In this document: one piece after another, positions 27,785 to 36,896 of the stretch
How the letters are laid out: the number at the start of each line of letters is the position of its first letter
How positions within the stretch are numbered: position 1 is the stretch's first letter
Assembly (NCBI RefSeq): GCF_022829515.1
Contig: NZ_JAKSYL010000185.1
Span: 2,501 to 66,500, forward strand
Origin: Methylobacterium sp. J-048
GTDB lineage: Bacteria; Pseudomonadota; Alphaproteobacteria; Rhizobiales; Beijerinckiaceae
Length of the DNA: 64,000 nt
Reading direction: 5' to 3'
Made by a program: the position numbers and the translations under genes
The notes under the pieces: generated by a model
What the model was told of the DNA's origin: nothing
The model's database searches: none
The model's input: the letters and a program-made list of their open reading frames with translations, nothing else

Positions 27785-28118
27785 GCGTTTTCCGGCAGGC
27801 AATCTCAATTCAGGGCGCCGTTCACGTCGGGATCCGGCGCCACACCCCCTACTGCCGACCAGCGAGACCCGGAACGCGGCGTCCTCGGTGAGATGGGGAG
27901 CCGTGCGCGCGGCACGGATCCGGAATGGCGGCCGCGGCAATCGGGCGGGAGCATTGGATCCGAACAGGATCGGACGCTCCCGGGATGGACTGCCGGCAAC
28001 GTTGCAGACATTTCGGTACCCGGTGTCACTGCCGGGCAATCCGCTGCTCCGCACGAGATTTTATATTTCCATGATCCAGATATAGATAAGACGAGGAGCC
28101 GGGCATTGGAATAGCGTT
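27785..28118. other. Spacer with remnant of the flanking gene
   Basis: 334 bases between the two paralogs. About 55-115 bases after the first paralog, the minus strand reads RVSLVGSRG, matching the C-terminus (IRAWLVGSRG) of the exported protein that lies downstream of the second paralog; the stop codon there is lost. The last 100 bases are AT-rich and probably promote the second paralog. Confidence 0.5.
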
Positions 28119-28562
28119 ATGTTAAAACTACGATCTTTTATTATAATCGCATCTTTAACCACATTATATTGCGCGCCCGCCAGCGCACAATGGAGCCCGA
28201 TCGGGAGCTTATTGAATGTTCCCGTCACAAACGATTGTCATCAGACCTTGGGGGATGTTGCGTTAGCCAAGCCCGATGGCCTGTTCCTGTGCCCAACGCG
28301 GGCGGACCTGATCGATTCCCAGGTCAAGGATGCCAGTCACTTTTATGTCGTCCGCGAATACGGTCTTCTGGCGATCCGAAAGAACTCGGATCGGCTGGCG
28401 GATTGCTGGGCGGCGCATCAGCTCGCCGGCGCGCCCAAGGGACGGCATTACCTCAAGCAATGGATCATACACTGGACCAATTACGGCACGACCCGTCCGA
28501 GCATCGGAACGCCCGCACAGCGGATCGCCAATGTCCGAGCGTGCTGCGCCTGCGGGATCTAG
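28119..28562 (+). CDS. Secreted six-cysteine protein, pseudo-metalloprotease-like (paralog 2)
   Basis: A 147-residue paralog of the protein at 27341, the same length with the same six Cys (NDCH, FLCP, ADCW, ACCACG). The signal peptide SFIIIASLTTLYCAPASA precedes QWSPIGSLLN. The protease-like helix has lost both His of HExxH: SHFYVVREYGLLAI. Shared blocks include DASHFY, RLADCWAAHQL, KQWIIHW and IANVRACC. The first 30 codons are AT-rich. The two genes probably arose by tandem duplication and then diverged, the conservation of Cys and length arguing that both remain functional. Confidence 0.75.
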   Translation: MLKLRSFIIIASLTTLYCAPASAQWSPIGSLLNVPVTNDCHQTLGDVALAKPDGLFLCPTRADLIDSQVKDASHFYVVREYGLLAIRKNSDRLADCWAAHQLAGAPKGRHYLKQWIIHWTNYGTTRPSIGTPAQRIANVRACCACGI

Positions 28563-28605
28563 AGGCTCAGGATTTGATCACACGCATACCCGGTGCGTCG
28601 ACGCG

Positions 28606-28923
28606 TCACCCTCTGCTGCCGACCAGCCACGCCCGGATGCGGCCGGCAAGCCTCGGCCGGGCGCGGGCGACATCGTCATCGTCCAGGAGTGGGGAGCGTG
28701 CCAGGGCCGCGAGATAGGCGTCCTCGGCGCCGCGGCAGGCTTGGAACGCCGCATCCGCAGCCAGATCGGGATCCGTAAGCGCGGCTTGGATCTGGAAATT
28801 GCGGCTGAGGCAAACGCGCCAGCTCTCATGACGCACCTCGGTCTCGCCGGCGGCACGAGCCGGTCCGGAGACGAGCAACATCGTCGCGAGGAGCAGGGGC
28901 GATGCGAGGGAAGCAGGCGACAT
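28606..28923 (-). CDS. Small exported protein of unknown function
   Basis: A 105-residue protein with a signal peptide (LASPLLLATMLLVSGPARA). The mature part has two Cys (RVCLSRNF, QACRGAED) and an alpha-helical look: DLAADAAFQACRGAEDAYLAAL, then a basic C-terminus. No family recognised. A piece of its 3' end is repeated between the two upstream paralogs at about 27845-27880. Confidence 0.65.
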   Translation of the reverse strand: MSPASLASPLLLATMLLVSGPARAAGETEVRHESWRVCLSRNFQIQAALTDPDLAADAAFQACRGAEDAYLAALARSPLLDDDDVARARPRLAGRIRAWLVGSRG

Positions 28924-29015
28924 GGATCGGGCACTCGGTCCTTGGACAGAGTGGCGCCGACAGGGTTAGCAAACGGTTAAGGACCGGCCTGCAACGAGCG
29001 TCGGACCGCGCGCGA

Positions 29016-29708
29016 TCAGCGGTTGGCGGTGGTGACCGGCGAGGTGACGCCGCCGAGGGAGACCCAGGCCGTGGCGTCCTGGCTCTCGCGCTTGATGAAC
29101 ACGTAGCCGGTCTTGTGCCACGGCACGATCGCGTTGGTCTTGTTGTCGAGGACCATGTCGCCGCGGTCGGTGATCAGGGTGAGCACCGCGTGGCCCTCGC
29201 CCTTCTCGTCGATCACCACGGTCATGCGCATCGCCCGCCGGGGCAGGCCGGCTTCCGCCAGCAGGTGGCGCTTGAGCAGCTGGAAATCCTCGCAATCGCC
29301 GATGCCGTCTTCGGCGAGGTCCCAGCGGTCGGCGACGTGGAGATGCTCCATATCGGTCTTCGGCTCGATCGACTTGTTCACCCGGCGGTTGACCGAGACG
29401 ATCGTCGCCCAGATCGCCGGGGTCAGGCTGATGCGGGCCGGCTCGCTCCGGTCGACGGCGCATTCCGCCGCATAGGACTGGCAGAACGTCACCCAGGCCG
29501 CGATCGGGCGGGCCGCCCCCTGGGGCTCGGCCCCGAGCTGGGGGGACGGCAGGCTTGCGAAGGTCTGAGCCTGCACCGCACCGGCACCGAGCCCGGCGAA
29601 GGACAGTGCCGCCCAGGCCAACCCGGCCAGGATCCGACGGCGGCGGGAAACCCGACGCGGCGCGGAGTTGGCGACCGAACCCTGCACCTTGGAAGCCGCG
29701 AACCGCAT
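29016..29708 (-). CDS. Transglutaminase-like cysteine peptidase (BTLCP/LapG-like)
   Basis: A 230-residue periplasmic protein of the bacterial transglutaminase-like cysteine proteinase family (peptidase C93). After an Arg-rich leader and signal segment (LAWAALSFAGLGAGAVQA), the catalytic Cys lies in GIGDCEDFQLLKR, the His in GEGHAVLTL and the Asp in MVLDNKTN, all intact. LapG members cut large adhesins under c-di-GMP control through LapD. Neither LapD nor an adhesin is encoded nearby, so the substrate is unknown. Confidence 0.88.
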   Translation of the reverse strand: MRFAASKVQGSVANSAPRRVSRRRRILAGLAWAALSFAGLGAGAVQAQTFASLPSPQLGAEPQGAARPIAAWVTFCQSYAAECAVDRSEPARISLTPAIWATIVSVNRRVNKSIEPKTDMEHLHVADRWDLAEDGIGDCEDFQLLKRHLLAEAGLPRRAMRMTVVIDEKGEGHAVLTLITDRGDMVLDNKTNAIVPWHKTGYVFIKRESQDATAWVSLGGVTSPVTTANR

Positions 29709-30425
29709 CGCCGTGACCCAACCGTTAAGCTCTCGTTAACGAAAGCTCTCACGCCGGGGGGCCGGCGGCAATCGGCGGATTAACAAAAGGTTAATGCTGT
29801 GCGCAACGCGGATGACGTAGGAATATCCCGGCCTGTGGCGCCGACGCCTCCGGGGGCTCCGGCGTCACGCGAAATCGTGAACGTTCTCAGCGGTGTTCGG
29901 GTGAGACGGCTGCCGTCGGTCGGGCGCTGCGTCCGCGAAAATCTGTGGGTGGCCGGATAACAACGCGGGCCAGGGTATGCACTGAGATCCGCCCGACTGA
30001 GGGCTTGGCGGTCCCGGCGACGGCGATGGACGGGTCGGGGCGCCACCGCCCCCGGCCACCGAGCGGGTCCGGGAGAGGATCGGTTCGCGGTCGGTGCCGG
30101 AGGGCTCGCCCGCGATCACGGGCCACCGCCTTTGCCGCATGCGCCGTCTTCGTCCTCGCCGCGTCAGGCGCTCGGCGGGGTATCGACCGGACTCAGCCGT
30201 GCGAAACCGGGCATATCGAAATCAATGAGCCGCTACTTCCAAGATCGACAGCAGATCGATCAGCGACCGCTCGGACCTCATACTTGGAAAAAGTCTCCCG
30301 GTGGGCGGAGGCCTTGCCAGCAGCTCTCGATCCGGCGTGGGGAGATCGCCGCGATGGCGGTTCGCATGGCGTCCCGGGGCAGCTATGCTGAGTCGCCATG
30401 GCTTGACAGCCCGTAAGGAGTGTCC
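29709..30425. other. Long intergenic region without a convincing gene
   Basis: About 717 bases. Several overlapping ORFs exist on both strands (for example 29945-30391 plus and 29865-30140 minus), but all have Arg/Pro/Ser-rich compositions typical of frame shadows in high-GC DNA, without motifs. It contains the divergent promoters of the LapG-like gene and the M20 peptidase gene. Confidence 0.45.
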
Positions 30426-31679
30426 GTGCGCGCGACCGCCCCCCTCACCCTCACCCTGTTTCTGGCCTTGATGCTACGCCCCGCGCTTGCGGCACCGGAT
30501 GAGGCCGTTTTCGCAGCGGTCAAGGCTCAGAGCGACCCGTATCGCGAGACGCTGAAGGGGTTGGTCGACGTCGATACCGGAACCGGCCAGGTGCCCGGCC
30601 TCGCCAAGGTGGAGGCGAACCTTCGGGGACGGCTCGAAGCGCTCGGCTTCTCGGTGGAAGCGCGTCGCGCGCCGGCGCTGGGCGGCAACACCCTGGTCGC
30701 GACCAAGCCGGGCAAAGGCCAGCGGCAGATCATGATGCTGGTGCACTACGACACCGTGTTCGGCGAGGGCGACGCCGCCAAGCGGCCTTACACCGAGCGC
30801 GACGGTCGCGCCTACGGGCCGGGCGTCGCCGATGCGAAGGGCGGCGTGGCGATGGTCCTGCATACCGTCGCCGCGCTGGAAACGCTGCGTTTCGACGGCT
30901 ACGGCACCCTGACGGTCGTGTTCAATCCCGACGAGGAGCGCGGATCACCCGGTTCGCGGGATGAGATCGGCAAGATTGCACGCGGCCAGGACGTCGTCCT
31001 CTCGTTCGAACCCTCCTTCGATCAGGCCGGCGTGGACGCCGTCACGGTGGCGACCAAGGGCATCAACTACGCGACCTTGACGGTGAAAGGCCGCGCCTCG
31101 CATGCCGGTGGGGCGCCGGAGGCCGGACGCAACGCGGTGGTCGAACTCGCCCACCAGATCCTGCAGCTCCAGGACCTCGGCGACGCGGGCAAGGGCACGA
31201 GCCTGCACTGGACCACCGTCCAGGGTGGCACGAAGCCGAACATCATCCCCGACGCGGCGAAGGCGGAGGGCGACATGCGCTACTTCGTGCCGAGCGAGTA
31301 TGACCGCATCCTGAAGCAGGCCCGGACGATCACCGAGCGACACCGCGTCCCGGACACCGACGTGCGCTTCGACCTCGCCAAGGGCCGGCCGCCGCTGCCG
31401 CACAACCCGGCCACGCAGGAACTCGGCGCGCGTGCCCGTGCGATCTACGCCGAGATGGGCGCGGACCTGAAGCTCGCCGAAATCGGAGGCGGCACGGATG
31501 CGGGCTACGCCTTCCAGCCGGACAGCCCGGGCAAACCTGCGATCCTGGAATCCCTCGGCATCGTCGGCGGCCGCTACCATAGCGCCGATGAATTCGCAGT
31601 GCTGGCGAGCATCACGCCACGCCTCTATCTCGCCACCCGCCTCGTCATGGAGGCGTCGAAGGCAGACGCCGCGAAATAA
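30426..31679 (+). CDS. M20 family metallopeptidase (CPG2-like), exported
   Basis: Zinc exopeptidase of about 417 residues, similar to glutamate carboxypeptidase. The signal peptide (LTLTLFLALMLRPALA) places it in the periplasm. Metal and catalytic residues are in VHYDTVF, GPGVADAKGG, NPDEERGSPGS (Glu-Glu) and the late RYHSADEF; the dimerisation domain contains KGRASHAGGAPEAGRN. AAGGAG lies 6 bases before GTG 30426, preferred to GTG 30420. It may cleave C-terminal glutamate from folate-like or peptide substrates. Confidence 0.88.
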   Translation: MRATAPLTLTLFLALMLRPALAAPDEAVFAAVKAQSDPYRETLKGLVDVDTGTGQVPGLAKVEANLRGRLEALGFSVEARRAPALGGNTLVATKPGKGQRQIMMLVHYDTVFGEGDAAKRPYTERDGRAYGPGVADAKGGVAMVLHTVAALETLRFDGYGTLTVVFNPDEERGSPGSRDEIGKIARGQDVVLSFEPSFDQAGVDAVTVATKGINYATLTVKGRASHAGGAPEAGRNAVVELAHQILQLQDLGDAGKGTSLHWTTVQGGTKPNIIPDAAKAEGDMRYFVPSEYDRILKQARTITERHRVPDTDVRFDLAKGRPPLPHNPATQELGARARAIYAEMGADLKLAEIGGGTDAGYAFQPDSPGKPAILESLGIVGGRYHSADEFAVLASITPRLYLATRLVMEASKADAAK

Positions 31680-31911
31680 ATAGGCCCTGTCCCGCTCCCG
31701 GCTTGGAGCACCCACCGCCGAAGCAGGCACCAGTTCGGCGGCGGGCGCGTTGGATTCAGGACGTCGAGGCGTGACCTGCATCTGGGCATTGCCTCAATCG
31801 AAGCGCCCCGTGACGCCCCGTTGCGTCGCTCGGTTGTGCACGACATACTCCCCGCAAGACTTTGAAGAGCGGACGCAAAGCCCGCCAAGGGGGTGTCAGG
31901 GGGGGTGGAAC

Positions 31912-33114
31912 GTGGCTCGAGGGACGGGGGGACGCCGCCATCTGTGCGGCATCTGGACGGCCTGGACGGAGGCGGCTTCGGCATCCGACGCGGTCGCCGA
32001 CATCGCGCGGGCGATCGGCACCCTTGCCCTGTCCCAGATCGTCGCGTTCTTCTCCGCCGACTACGATCCCGAAATCCTGGCCGGCGCTATGGCGACCCGA
32101 TTCCCCGGCGTCCCGGTGGCGGGCTGCTCGATGTCGGGGGGCATCGCCCCGGCCGGCGGGCTCGACCGCGGCCTCGTGGTCATCGCCTTCCCGGCCGAGC
32201 GCTTCCGAATCGTGTCGACGGTGCTCGACGCCATCGACCATCTCGATGTCGAGCGCACCGCCTCGGCCGTGCGGGCCCTGCGCCGGACCCTCGACCCGGT
32301 TGACCCGTGCCGCGAAGCCGGTGCACGGGCCGCCGGCGGTCGCTTCGCGCTGTCGCTGATCGACGGTCTCGCCAACGCGGAGGAGACCGTCGTCTCGGCG
32401 ATCGCGTGGGCGCTGGACGGCATCCCGATCGTCGGCGGCTCGGCGGGCGACGACCTGCGCTTCCGGGACGCGGTGCTGCTGCATGGCGGCCGGATCCACC
32501 GCAAGGCGGCGGTGCTCGTGCTGGTCGAGACCGACTTCCCGTTCGAGATCTTCAAGAGCGACAATTTCGAGCCGACCCGGACCAAGTTCGTGGTCACCGC
32601 CTCGGACAGCGAGCGGCGTACGATCCACGAACTCAACGCCGAGCCAGCGGCGCGGGAATACGCCATGGCGATCGGCCTTGACCCCGAGGGCCTGTCGCCG
32701 ATGAGCTTCGCCGCCTACCCGCTCGCCGTGAAAGTCGGCGGCGAGTATTACTGCCGCTCGATCCGCCGCATGAACGAGGATGGGTCGCTCAGTTTCTTCT
32801 GCGCCATCGACGAGGGTGTGGTGCTGACGCTCGCCGAGCCGCGCGACATCGTCGCCTCGACCCGGACGGAGCTGGCGCGCCTCGACACGGCGGTCGGCGG
32901 CGTCGACCTGATCATCGGCTTCGAATGCGTGCTGCGCCGGCTCGATGCCGAGAGCCGGCAGGTGGGCCACGGCATCGCCGACCTGTACCGCCGCTACAAC
33001 GTCGTCGGCTTCGAGACCTTCGGCGAGCAGTACCGGGCGATGCACCTCAACCAGACCTTCACCGGCATCGCCATCGGCAAGGGGCTCTCCGCGAGCGCCG
33101 TCACCGCATCATGA
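31912..33114 (+). CDS. FIST-domain sensory protein (NosP-like)
   Basis: About 400 residues, with FIST N-terminal (FFSADYDPEILAGAM, VPVAGCSMSGGIAP) and C-terminal FIST_C domains (AFECVL-like GFECVLRRLD and GFETFGEQY). GTG 31912 follows a G-rich Shine-Dalgarno; the ORF upstream to 31750 lacks conserved residues. It overlaps by 4 bases (ATGA) a hybrid histidine kinase without its own sensor domain. In pseudomonads and others, FIST-domain NosP is encoded next to NahK-type kinases and senses nitric oxide through haem. I infer the same role here; the haem ligand is not identified. Confidence 0.8.
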   Translation: MARGTGGRRHLCGIWTAWTEAASASDAVADIARAIGTLALSQIVAFFSADYDPEILAGAMATRFPGVPVAGCSMSGGIAPAGGLDRGLVVIAFPAERFRIVSTVLDAIDHLDVERTASAVRALRRTLDPVDPCREAGARAAGGRFALSLIDGLANAEETVVSAIAWALDGIPIVGGSAGDDLRFRDAVLLHGGRIHRKAAVLVLVETDFPFEIFKSDNFEPTRTKFVVTASDSERRTIHELNAEPAAREYAMAIGLDPEGLSPMSFAAYPLAVKVGGEYYCRSIRRMNEDGSLSFFCAIDEGVVLTLAEPRDIVASTRTELARLDTAVGGVDLIIGFECVLRRLDAESRQVGHGIADLYRRYNVVGFETFGEQYRAMHLNQTFTGIAIGKGLSASAVTAS

Positions 33115-34457
33115 CTCTGCACCCGAGCGGACTCGAGACCGACGCGTCCCTGCGCCGGCGGATCGAGAAGCTGGAGCGGATCAACGCCGCGCTCATGTCC
33201 CATGTCGAGCGCAGCATGGACCAGCGCGGCAGCGCCTACTCGCTGTTCCAGACCGCGATCATGCTGGAGGGCCGCGTCCGCACCCGCACCGAGGAGCTGA
33301 CCGGGCTGATGCACCGCCTGGAGCGCTCCAACGAGGCGCTGGCGGCGGCCAAGGAGGAGGCCGAGACCGCCAACCGCTCCAAGACCCGGTTCCTGGCGGC
33401 GGCGAGCCACGACCTGCTGCAGCCGGTGAACGCGGCCCGCCTGTCGATCTCGGCCCTGGACGACCTGCCGCTGCTGCCCGAGGCGCGCACCATCGCGGGC
33501 CAGGTCGAGCGGGGCCTGCAGACCATCGAGGACCTGATCAAGACGCTTCTCGACATCTCCAAGCTCGATGCCGGCATCGTCCGGCCGCAGATGCAGCCGG
33601 TGTTTTTGCCCGACCTGCTGGCGGAGCTGGCCGAGAGCTTCAAGCCGTTCGCCGCGCGCAAGGGCCTGCGGCTCGCGGTGCGCTGCCCGGACCTCACGGT
33701 CACCAGCGACGTGATGCTGCTCCAGCGCATCCTCCAGAACCTGATCTCGAACGCCGTCCGCTACACCGGCGCCGGCGGCATCGTGCTGGCGGCGCGCCGA
33801 CGCGCCGGCGGGGTCCGGGTCGACGTGACCGATACCGGCTGCGGCATCGCTGCCGAGGAGCGCGACCTCGTCTTCGAAGAATTCTTCCGGGGCGGCGCCC
33901 GGACCGGCAGCGCGGAGGAGCCGGGCCTCGGCCTCGGCCTGTCGATCGTTCGCCGCATGGCCCAGGCCCTGGACCATCCCCTCTCCCTGGCCTCCCGGCC
34001 CGGTCACGGCACCCGGGTGACCCTGGGCCTGCCGCTGAGCCGGATCCCGGCCACCACGGCACCTCCAGCGCCGGTGGCGACCCGGCTCTCGGGCGCCCAT
34101 GTCCTCTTGGTCGAGAACGATGCCTCCACGGCCGACGCCATGGCGCGCCTGCTGCAGAACTGGGATGCCCGGGTCTCGACGTTCCGCGATCTCGCCGGCG
34201 TGCGCGGAGCGGTCGAGGCCGGTGCCGCGCCGCCCGACATCCTGGTGCTCGACTACCATCTCGACGACGGCGCCTGCGGCCTCGACGTGGCCGCCTATCT
34301 CCGCGGACGGTCCGCGCGTCCGCTCCCGGTGATCGTCACCACCGCCGACCATTCCGAGGCGATCGAGGCCCGGGTGGCGGCGGCCGGCGCCGAGCTGGTC
34401 CACAAGCCGATCAAGCCGGCGCAGCTCCGCTCGCTCCTGACCTACATGCTGGCCTGA
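33111..34457 (+). CDS. Hybrid histidine kinase-response regulator (NahK-like)
   Basis: A 448-residue cytoplasmic kinase. A coiled coil (residues 15-95) leads to HisKA with the phospho-His in AAASHDLLQPVNAARL, then HATPase: N box LISNAVRYTG, DTGCGI and LGLGLSIV. A receiver domain follows with the acidic site VLLVENDAS, phospho-Asp in LVLDYHLDD and Lys in HKPIKP. There is no PAS or membrane sensor, so input must come from the coupled FIST protein. The ATG at 33111 lies over the FIST stop. Phosphotransfer to an Hpt partner is expected, but none is nearby. Confidence 0.87.
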   Translation: MTLHPSGLETDASLRRRIEKLERINAALMSHVERSMDQRGSAYSLFQTAIMLEGRVRTRTEELTGLMHRLERSNEALAAAKEEAETANRSKTRFLAAASHDLLQPVNAARLSISALDDLPLLPEARTIAGQVERGLQTIEDLIKTLLDISKLDAGIVRPQMQPVFLPDLLAELAESFKPFAARKGLRLAVRCPDLTVTSDVMLLQRILQNLISNAVRYTGAGGIVLAARRRAGGVRVDVTDTGCGIAAEERDLVFEEFFRGGARTGSAEEPGLGLGLSIVRRMAQALDHPLSLASRPGHGTRVTLGLPLSRIPATTAPPAPVATRLSGAHVLLVENDASTADAMARLLQNWDARVSTFRDLAGVRGAVEAGAAPPDILVLDYHLDDGACGLDVAAYLRGRSARPLPVIVTTADHSEAIEARVAAAGAELVHKPIKPAQLRSLLTYMLA

Positions 34458-34619
34458 CGAACAATCCCGCCCGCGCCGTGACATAGAACACGCCGCGCCC
34501 CTCGACGCTGTGCTGCGCCTGCGCGAGAGGAAGCCGGCATCCGCGCGGCATCCCACGCCCGGATCGTCCCACGCAATCGACGTCGCCGGCCCGCCGGGAC
34601 GTCGCAGGAGCGCGCGCGC

Positions 34620-36014
34620 ATGGCGCAGGTCCCGGCCGGTACAGGCGCCCCCGCCCAGCGTGACGGCCTGCCGCCGCGCGAGCGGGTCCTGGCGATGGCA
34701 GCGATCGGGCTCGCCATGACCATGGCGGTCCTCGACGGGGCGATCGTCAACGTGGCGCTACCGGTGATGGCCAAGGACTTGGCGGTGAAGCCGGCCGACG
34801 CGATCTTCGTGGTCAACGCCTACCAGATCGCCGTGACCGCGAGCCTGCTGCCGTTCGCGTCGCTGGGCGACATCTTCGGGTTCCGGCGGGTCTACCTGCC
34901 GGGGCTCGCCGTGTTCGTGGCCGCCTCGTTGGCCTGCGCGGTGGCGCCGAGCCTGCCCATGCTCATCGTCGGGCGCATCGTCCAGGGGCTCGGCGCCGCG
35001 GCGATCATGAGCGTCAATATCGGCTTCGTGCGCTTCATCTACCCGCACCGGATGATCGGTCAGGGGGTCGCCAACGTCGCCCTGGTGGTGGCCGTGGCCT
35101 CGGCCGCGGGGCCGACCGTGGCGGCCGCGATCCTGTCGGTGGCGACCTGGCCCTGGCTGTTCTTGGTCAACGTCCCGGTGGGGCTGCTCGCCCTGGCGGT
35201 GGCCTCGCGGACCCTGCCGGTGACCCCGGCGAGCGGACGGCGCTTCGATCTGGTGAGCGCCGTGCTCAACGCGCTGACCTTCGGCCTGCTGATCATCGGC
35301 ATCGATGGGCTCGGCGACCCGGACGGCCAGGCTATCGCCGTCGCCGAACTGGTGGGCGCCCTGGTGATCGGCGCCGTGTTCGTGCGCCGCCAGATCCGGC
35401 TGCCGGCGCCGTTGCTGCCGGTGGACCTGTTGCGGATCCCCGCCTTCGCCCTGTCGATGGCGACTTCGGTGGCCTCGTTCTCCGCCCAGATGGTGTCCTA
35501 CGTCGCGCTGCCGTTCTACTTCCAGGACGTGCTGCACCTCTCCAGCACCCAGACCGGCTTCCTGCTCACCCCCTGGCCGATCGCGGTGGCCGCGATGGCG
35601 CCGGTCTCCGGACGCCTGGCCGACCGCTACCCGCCGGGCCTGCTGGGCGGCATCGGGCTGGCGATGCTGGCCGCCGGCCTCGTCTGCGTGACGCTGCTGC
35701 CGGAGGCGCCCGCCACCCTCGATATCGTCTGGCGCCTGACCCTGTGCGGGCTCGGCTTCGGCCTGTTTCAGTCGCCCAACAACAAGGTGATCGTCACCTC
35801 GGCGCCGCGGGAGCGCGCCGGCGGCGCCAGCGGGATGCAATCGACCGCCCGCCTCACCGGGCAGTCCCTGGGCGCGGCTCTCGTGGCGGTGATCTTCGGG
35901 CTGACCCACGGGCTTGGGGCCGAGCGGGCCGTCACCCTGTCGCTCTCCTGTGCGGTGGCGCTCGCGGCGCTCGGCGGCTGCGCCAGCGTCCTGCGGCGCG
36001 GTAAGGGCGGTTAG
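34620..36014 (+). CDS. MFS transporter, DHA2-type drug:H+ antiporter
   Basis: A 464-residue inner-membrane transporter with about 13-14 hydrophobic segments. The DHA2 N-terminal signature is MAVLDGAIVNVALPVM, motif A-like SLGDIFGFRRVYLPG follows, and motif C-like glycines lie in LVVAVASAAGPTVAAAIL. It probably exports hydrophobic drugs or metabolites. It is 85 bases before the SDR gene and may share its transcript; no TetR-type regulator is adjacent. Confidence 0.88.
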   Translation: MAQVPAGTGAPAQRDGLPPRERVLAMAAIGLAMTMAVLDGAIVNVALPVMAKDLAVKPADAIFVVNAYQIAVTASLLPFASLGDIFGFRRVYLPGLAVFVAASLACAVAPSLPMLIVGRIVQGLGAAAIMSVNIGFVRFIYPHRMIGQGVANVALVVAVASAAGPTVAAAILSVATWPWLFLVNVPVGLLALAVASRTLPVTPASGRRFDLVSAVLNALTFGLLIIGIDGLGDPDGQAIAVAELVGALVIGAVFVRRQIRLPAPLLPVDLLRIPAFALSMATSVASFSAQMVSYVALPFYFQDVLHLSSTQTGFLLTPWPIAVAAMAPVSGRLADRYPPGLLGGIGLAMLAAGLVCVTLLPEAPATLDIVWRLTLCGLGFGLFQSPNNKVIVTSAPRERAGGASGMQSTARLTGQSLGAALVAVIFGLTHGLGAERAVTLSLSCAVALAALGGCASVLRRGKGG

Positions 36015-36098
36015 GCGGGCCCGGCATGCCACCGACCGGCGTGGCGAGCGTTGGCGGAGATCGATACCCGCACGATCCACGCCCCGGAGTCTCCGCCC

Positions 36099-36896
36099 AT
36101 GGACCTCGACCTCACCGGCAAGAAGGCCCTCGTCACCGGCTCGACCGGCGGCATCGGCTACGCCATTGCCAAGGAACTCTGCGACCTCGGCGCCGAGGTC
36201 GGCATCAACGGCCGCACTGCGGAGCGCGTCGAGGCGGCGCTGACCAAGCTGCGCGGCGAGACCAAGGCCGGACGCGCCTTCGCGGCAGTGGGCGATGTGG
36301 CCAGCGCGGAGGGCGTCGATGCCCTCGTCCGGGCGCTGCCGACGGTCGACATCCTGATCAACAACACCGGGATCTTCGAGCCGAAGCCGTTCTTCGAGAT
36401 CCCGGACACGGATTGGCAGCGCTTCTACGACGTGAACGTCATGAGTGGCGTGCGCCTGTCGCGCGCCTACGCCCCGGCCATGGCTGAGCGCGGATGGGGC
36501 CGGGTCATCTTCATCTCCAGCGAGTCCGGCATCAACACGCCGACCGAGATGGTCCATTACGGGATGACCAAGACCGCGCAGCTCGCGATCTCGCGCGGCC
36601 TCGCCCAGACGGTCGCCGGCACCGGCGTGACGGTCAACAGCGTGCTGCCCGGGCCGACCCTGTCGGAGGGCGTCGCGGAGTTCATGAGGCAGATGGCCGG
36701 AGGCGCGGCCGATGCCGACCTCGACGCGATGGGCCGGGCCTTCGTGGCGGAGCATCGCCCGTCGTCGCTAATCAAACGCCTTGCGACGGTGGAGGAGGTG
36801 GCCAACCTCGTCGCCTATCTCTGCAGCCCGGCAGCGAGCGCCACGACGGGCGCTGCGCTGCGGGTGGATGGCGGTGTCCTACAGGGTCTCGCATAG
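36099..36896 (+). CDS. Short-chain dehydrogenase/reductase
   Basis: A 265-residue NAD(P)-dependent oxidoreductase of the classical SDR type. The cofactor loop is TGSTGGIGYA (residues 12-20), the NNAG motif reads NNTG, the catalytic Ser is in FISSESGI, and Tyr-x3-Lys is YGMTK. FabG-like length. ATG 36099 (MDLDLTGKKALV) is chosen over 36051 from the fold start. The substrate is unknown; its position behind an MFS exporter may be meaningful. Confidence 0.9.
   Translation: MDLDLTGKKALVTGSTGGIGYAIAKELCDLGAEVGINGRTAERVEAALTKLRGETKAGRAFAAVGDVASAEGVDALVRALPTVDILINNTGIFEPKPFFEIPDTDWQRFYDVNVMSGVRLSRAYAPAMAERGWGRVIFISSESGINTPTEMVHYGMTKTAQLAISRGLAQTVAGTGVTVNSVLPGPTLSEGVAEFMRQMAGGAADADLDAMGRAFVAEHRPSSLIKRLATVEEVANLVAYLCSPAASATTGAALRVDGGVLQGLA

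Noticed and set aside
27371-28054. Minus-strand ORF across the first paralog and spacer
   Set aside because: The only meaningful part is the short RVSLVGSRG remnant; the rest is antisense to a signal-peptide-bearing gene.
29945-30391. Plus-strand ORF in the long gap
   Set aside because: Composition is random-like, with no signal peptide, motif or ribosome site.
34758-36755. 665-codon minus-strand ORF opposite the DHA2 transporter and SDR
   Set aside because: Shadow composition (Arg, Gly, His, Asp), spanning two genuine genes on the opposite strand.
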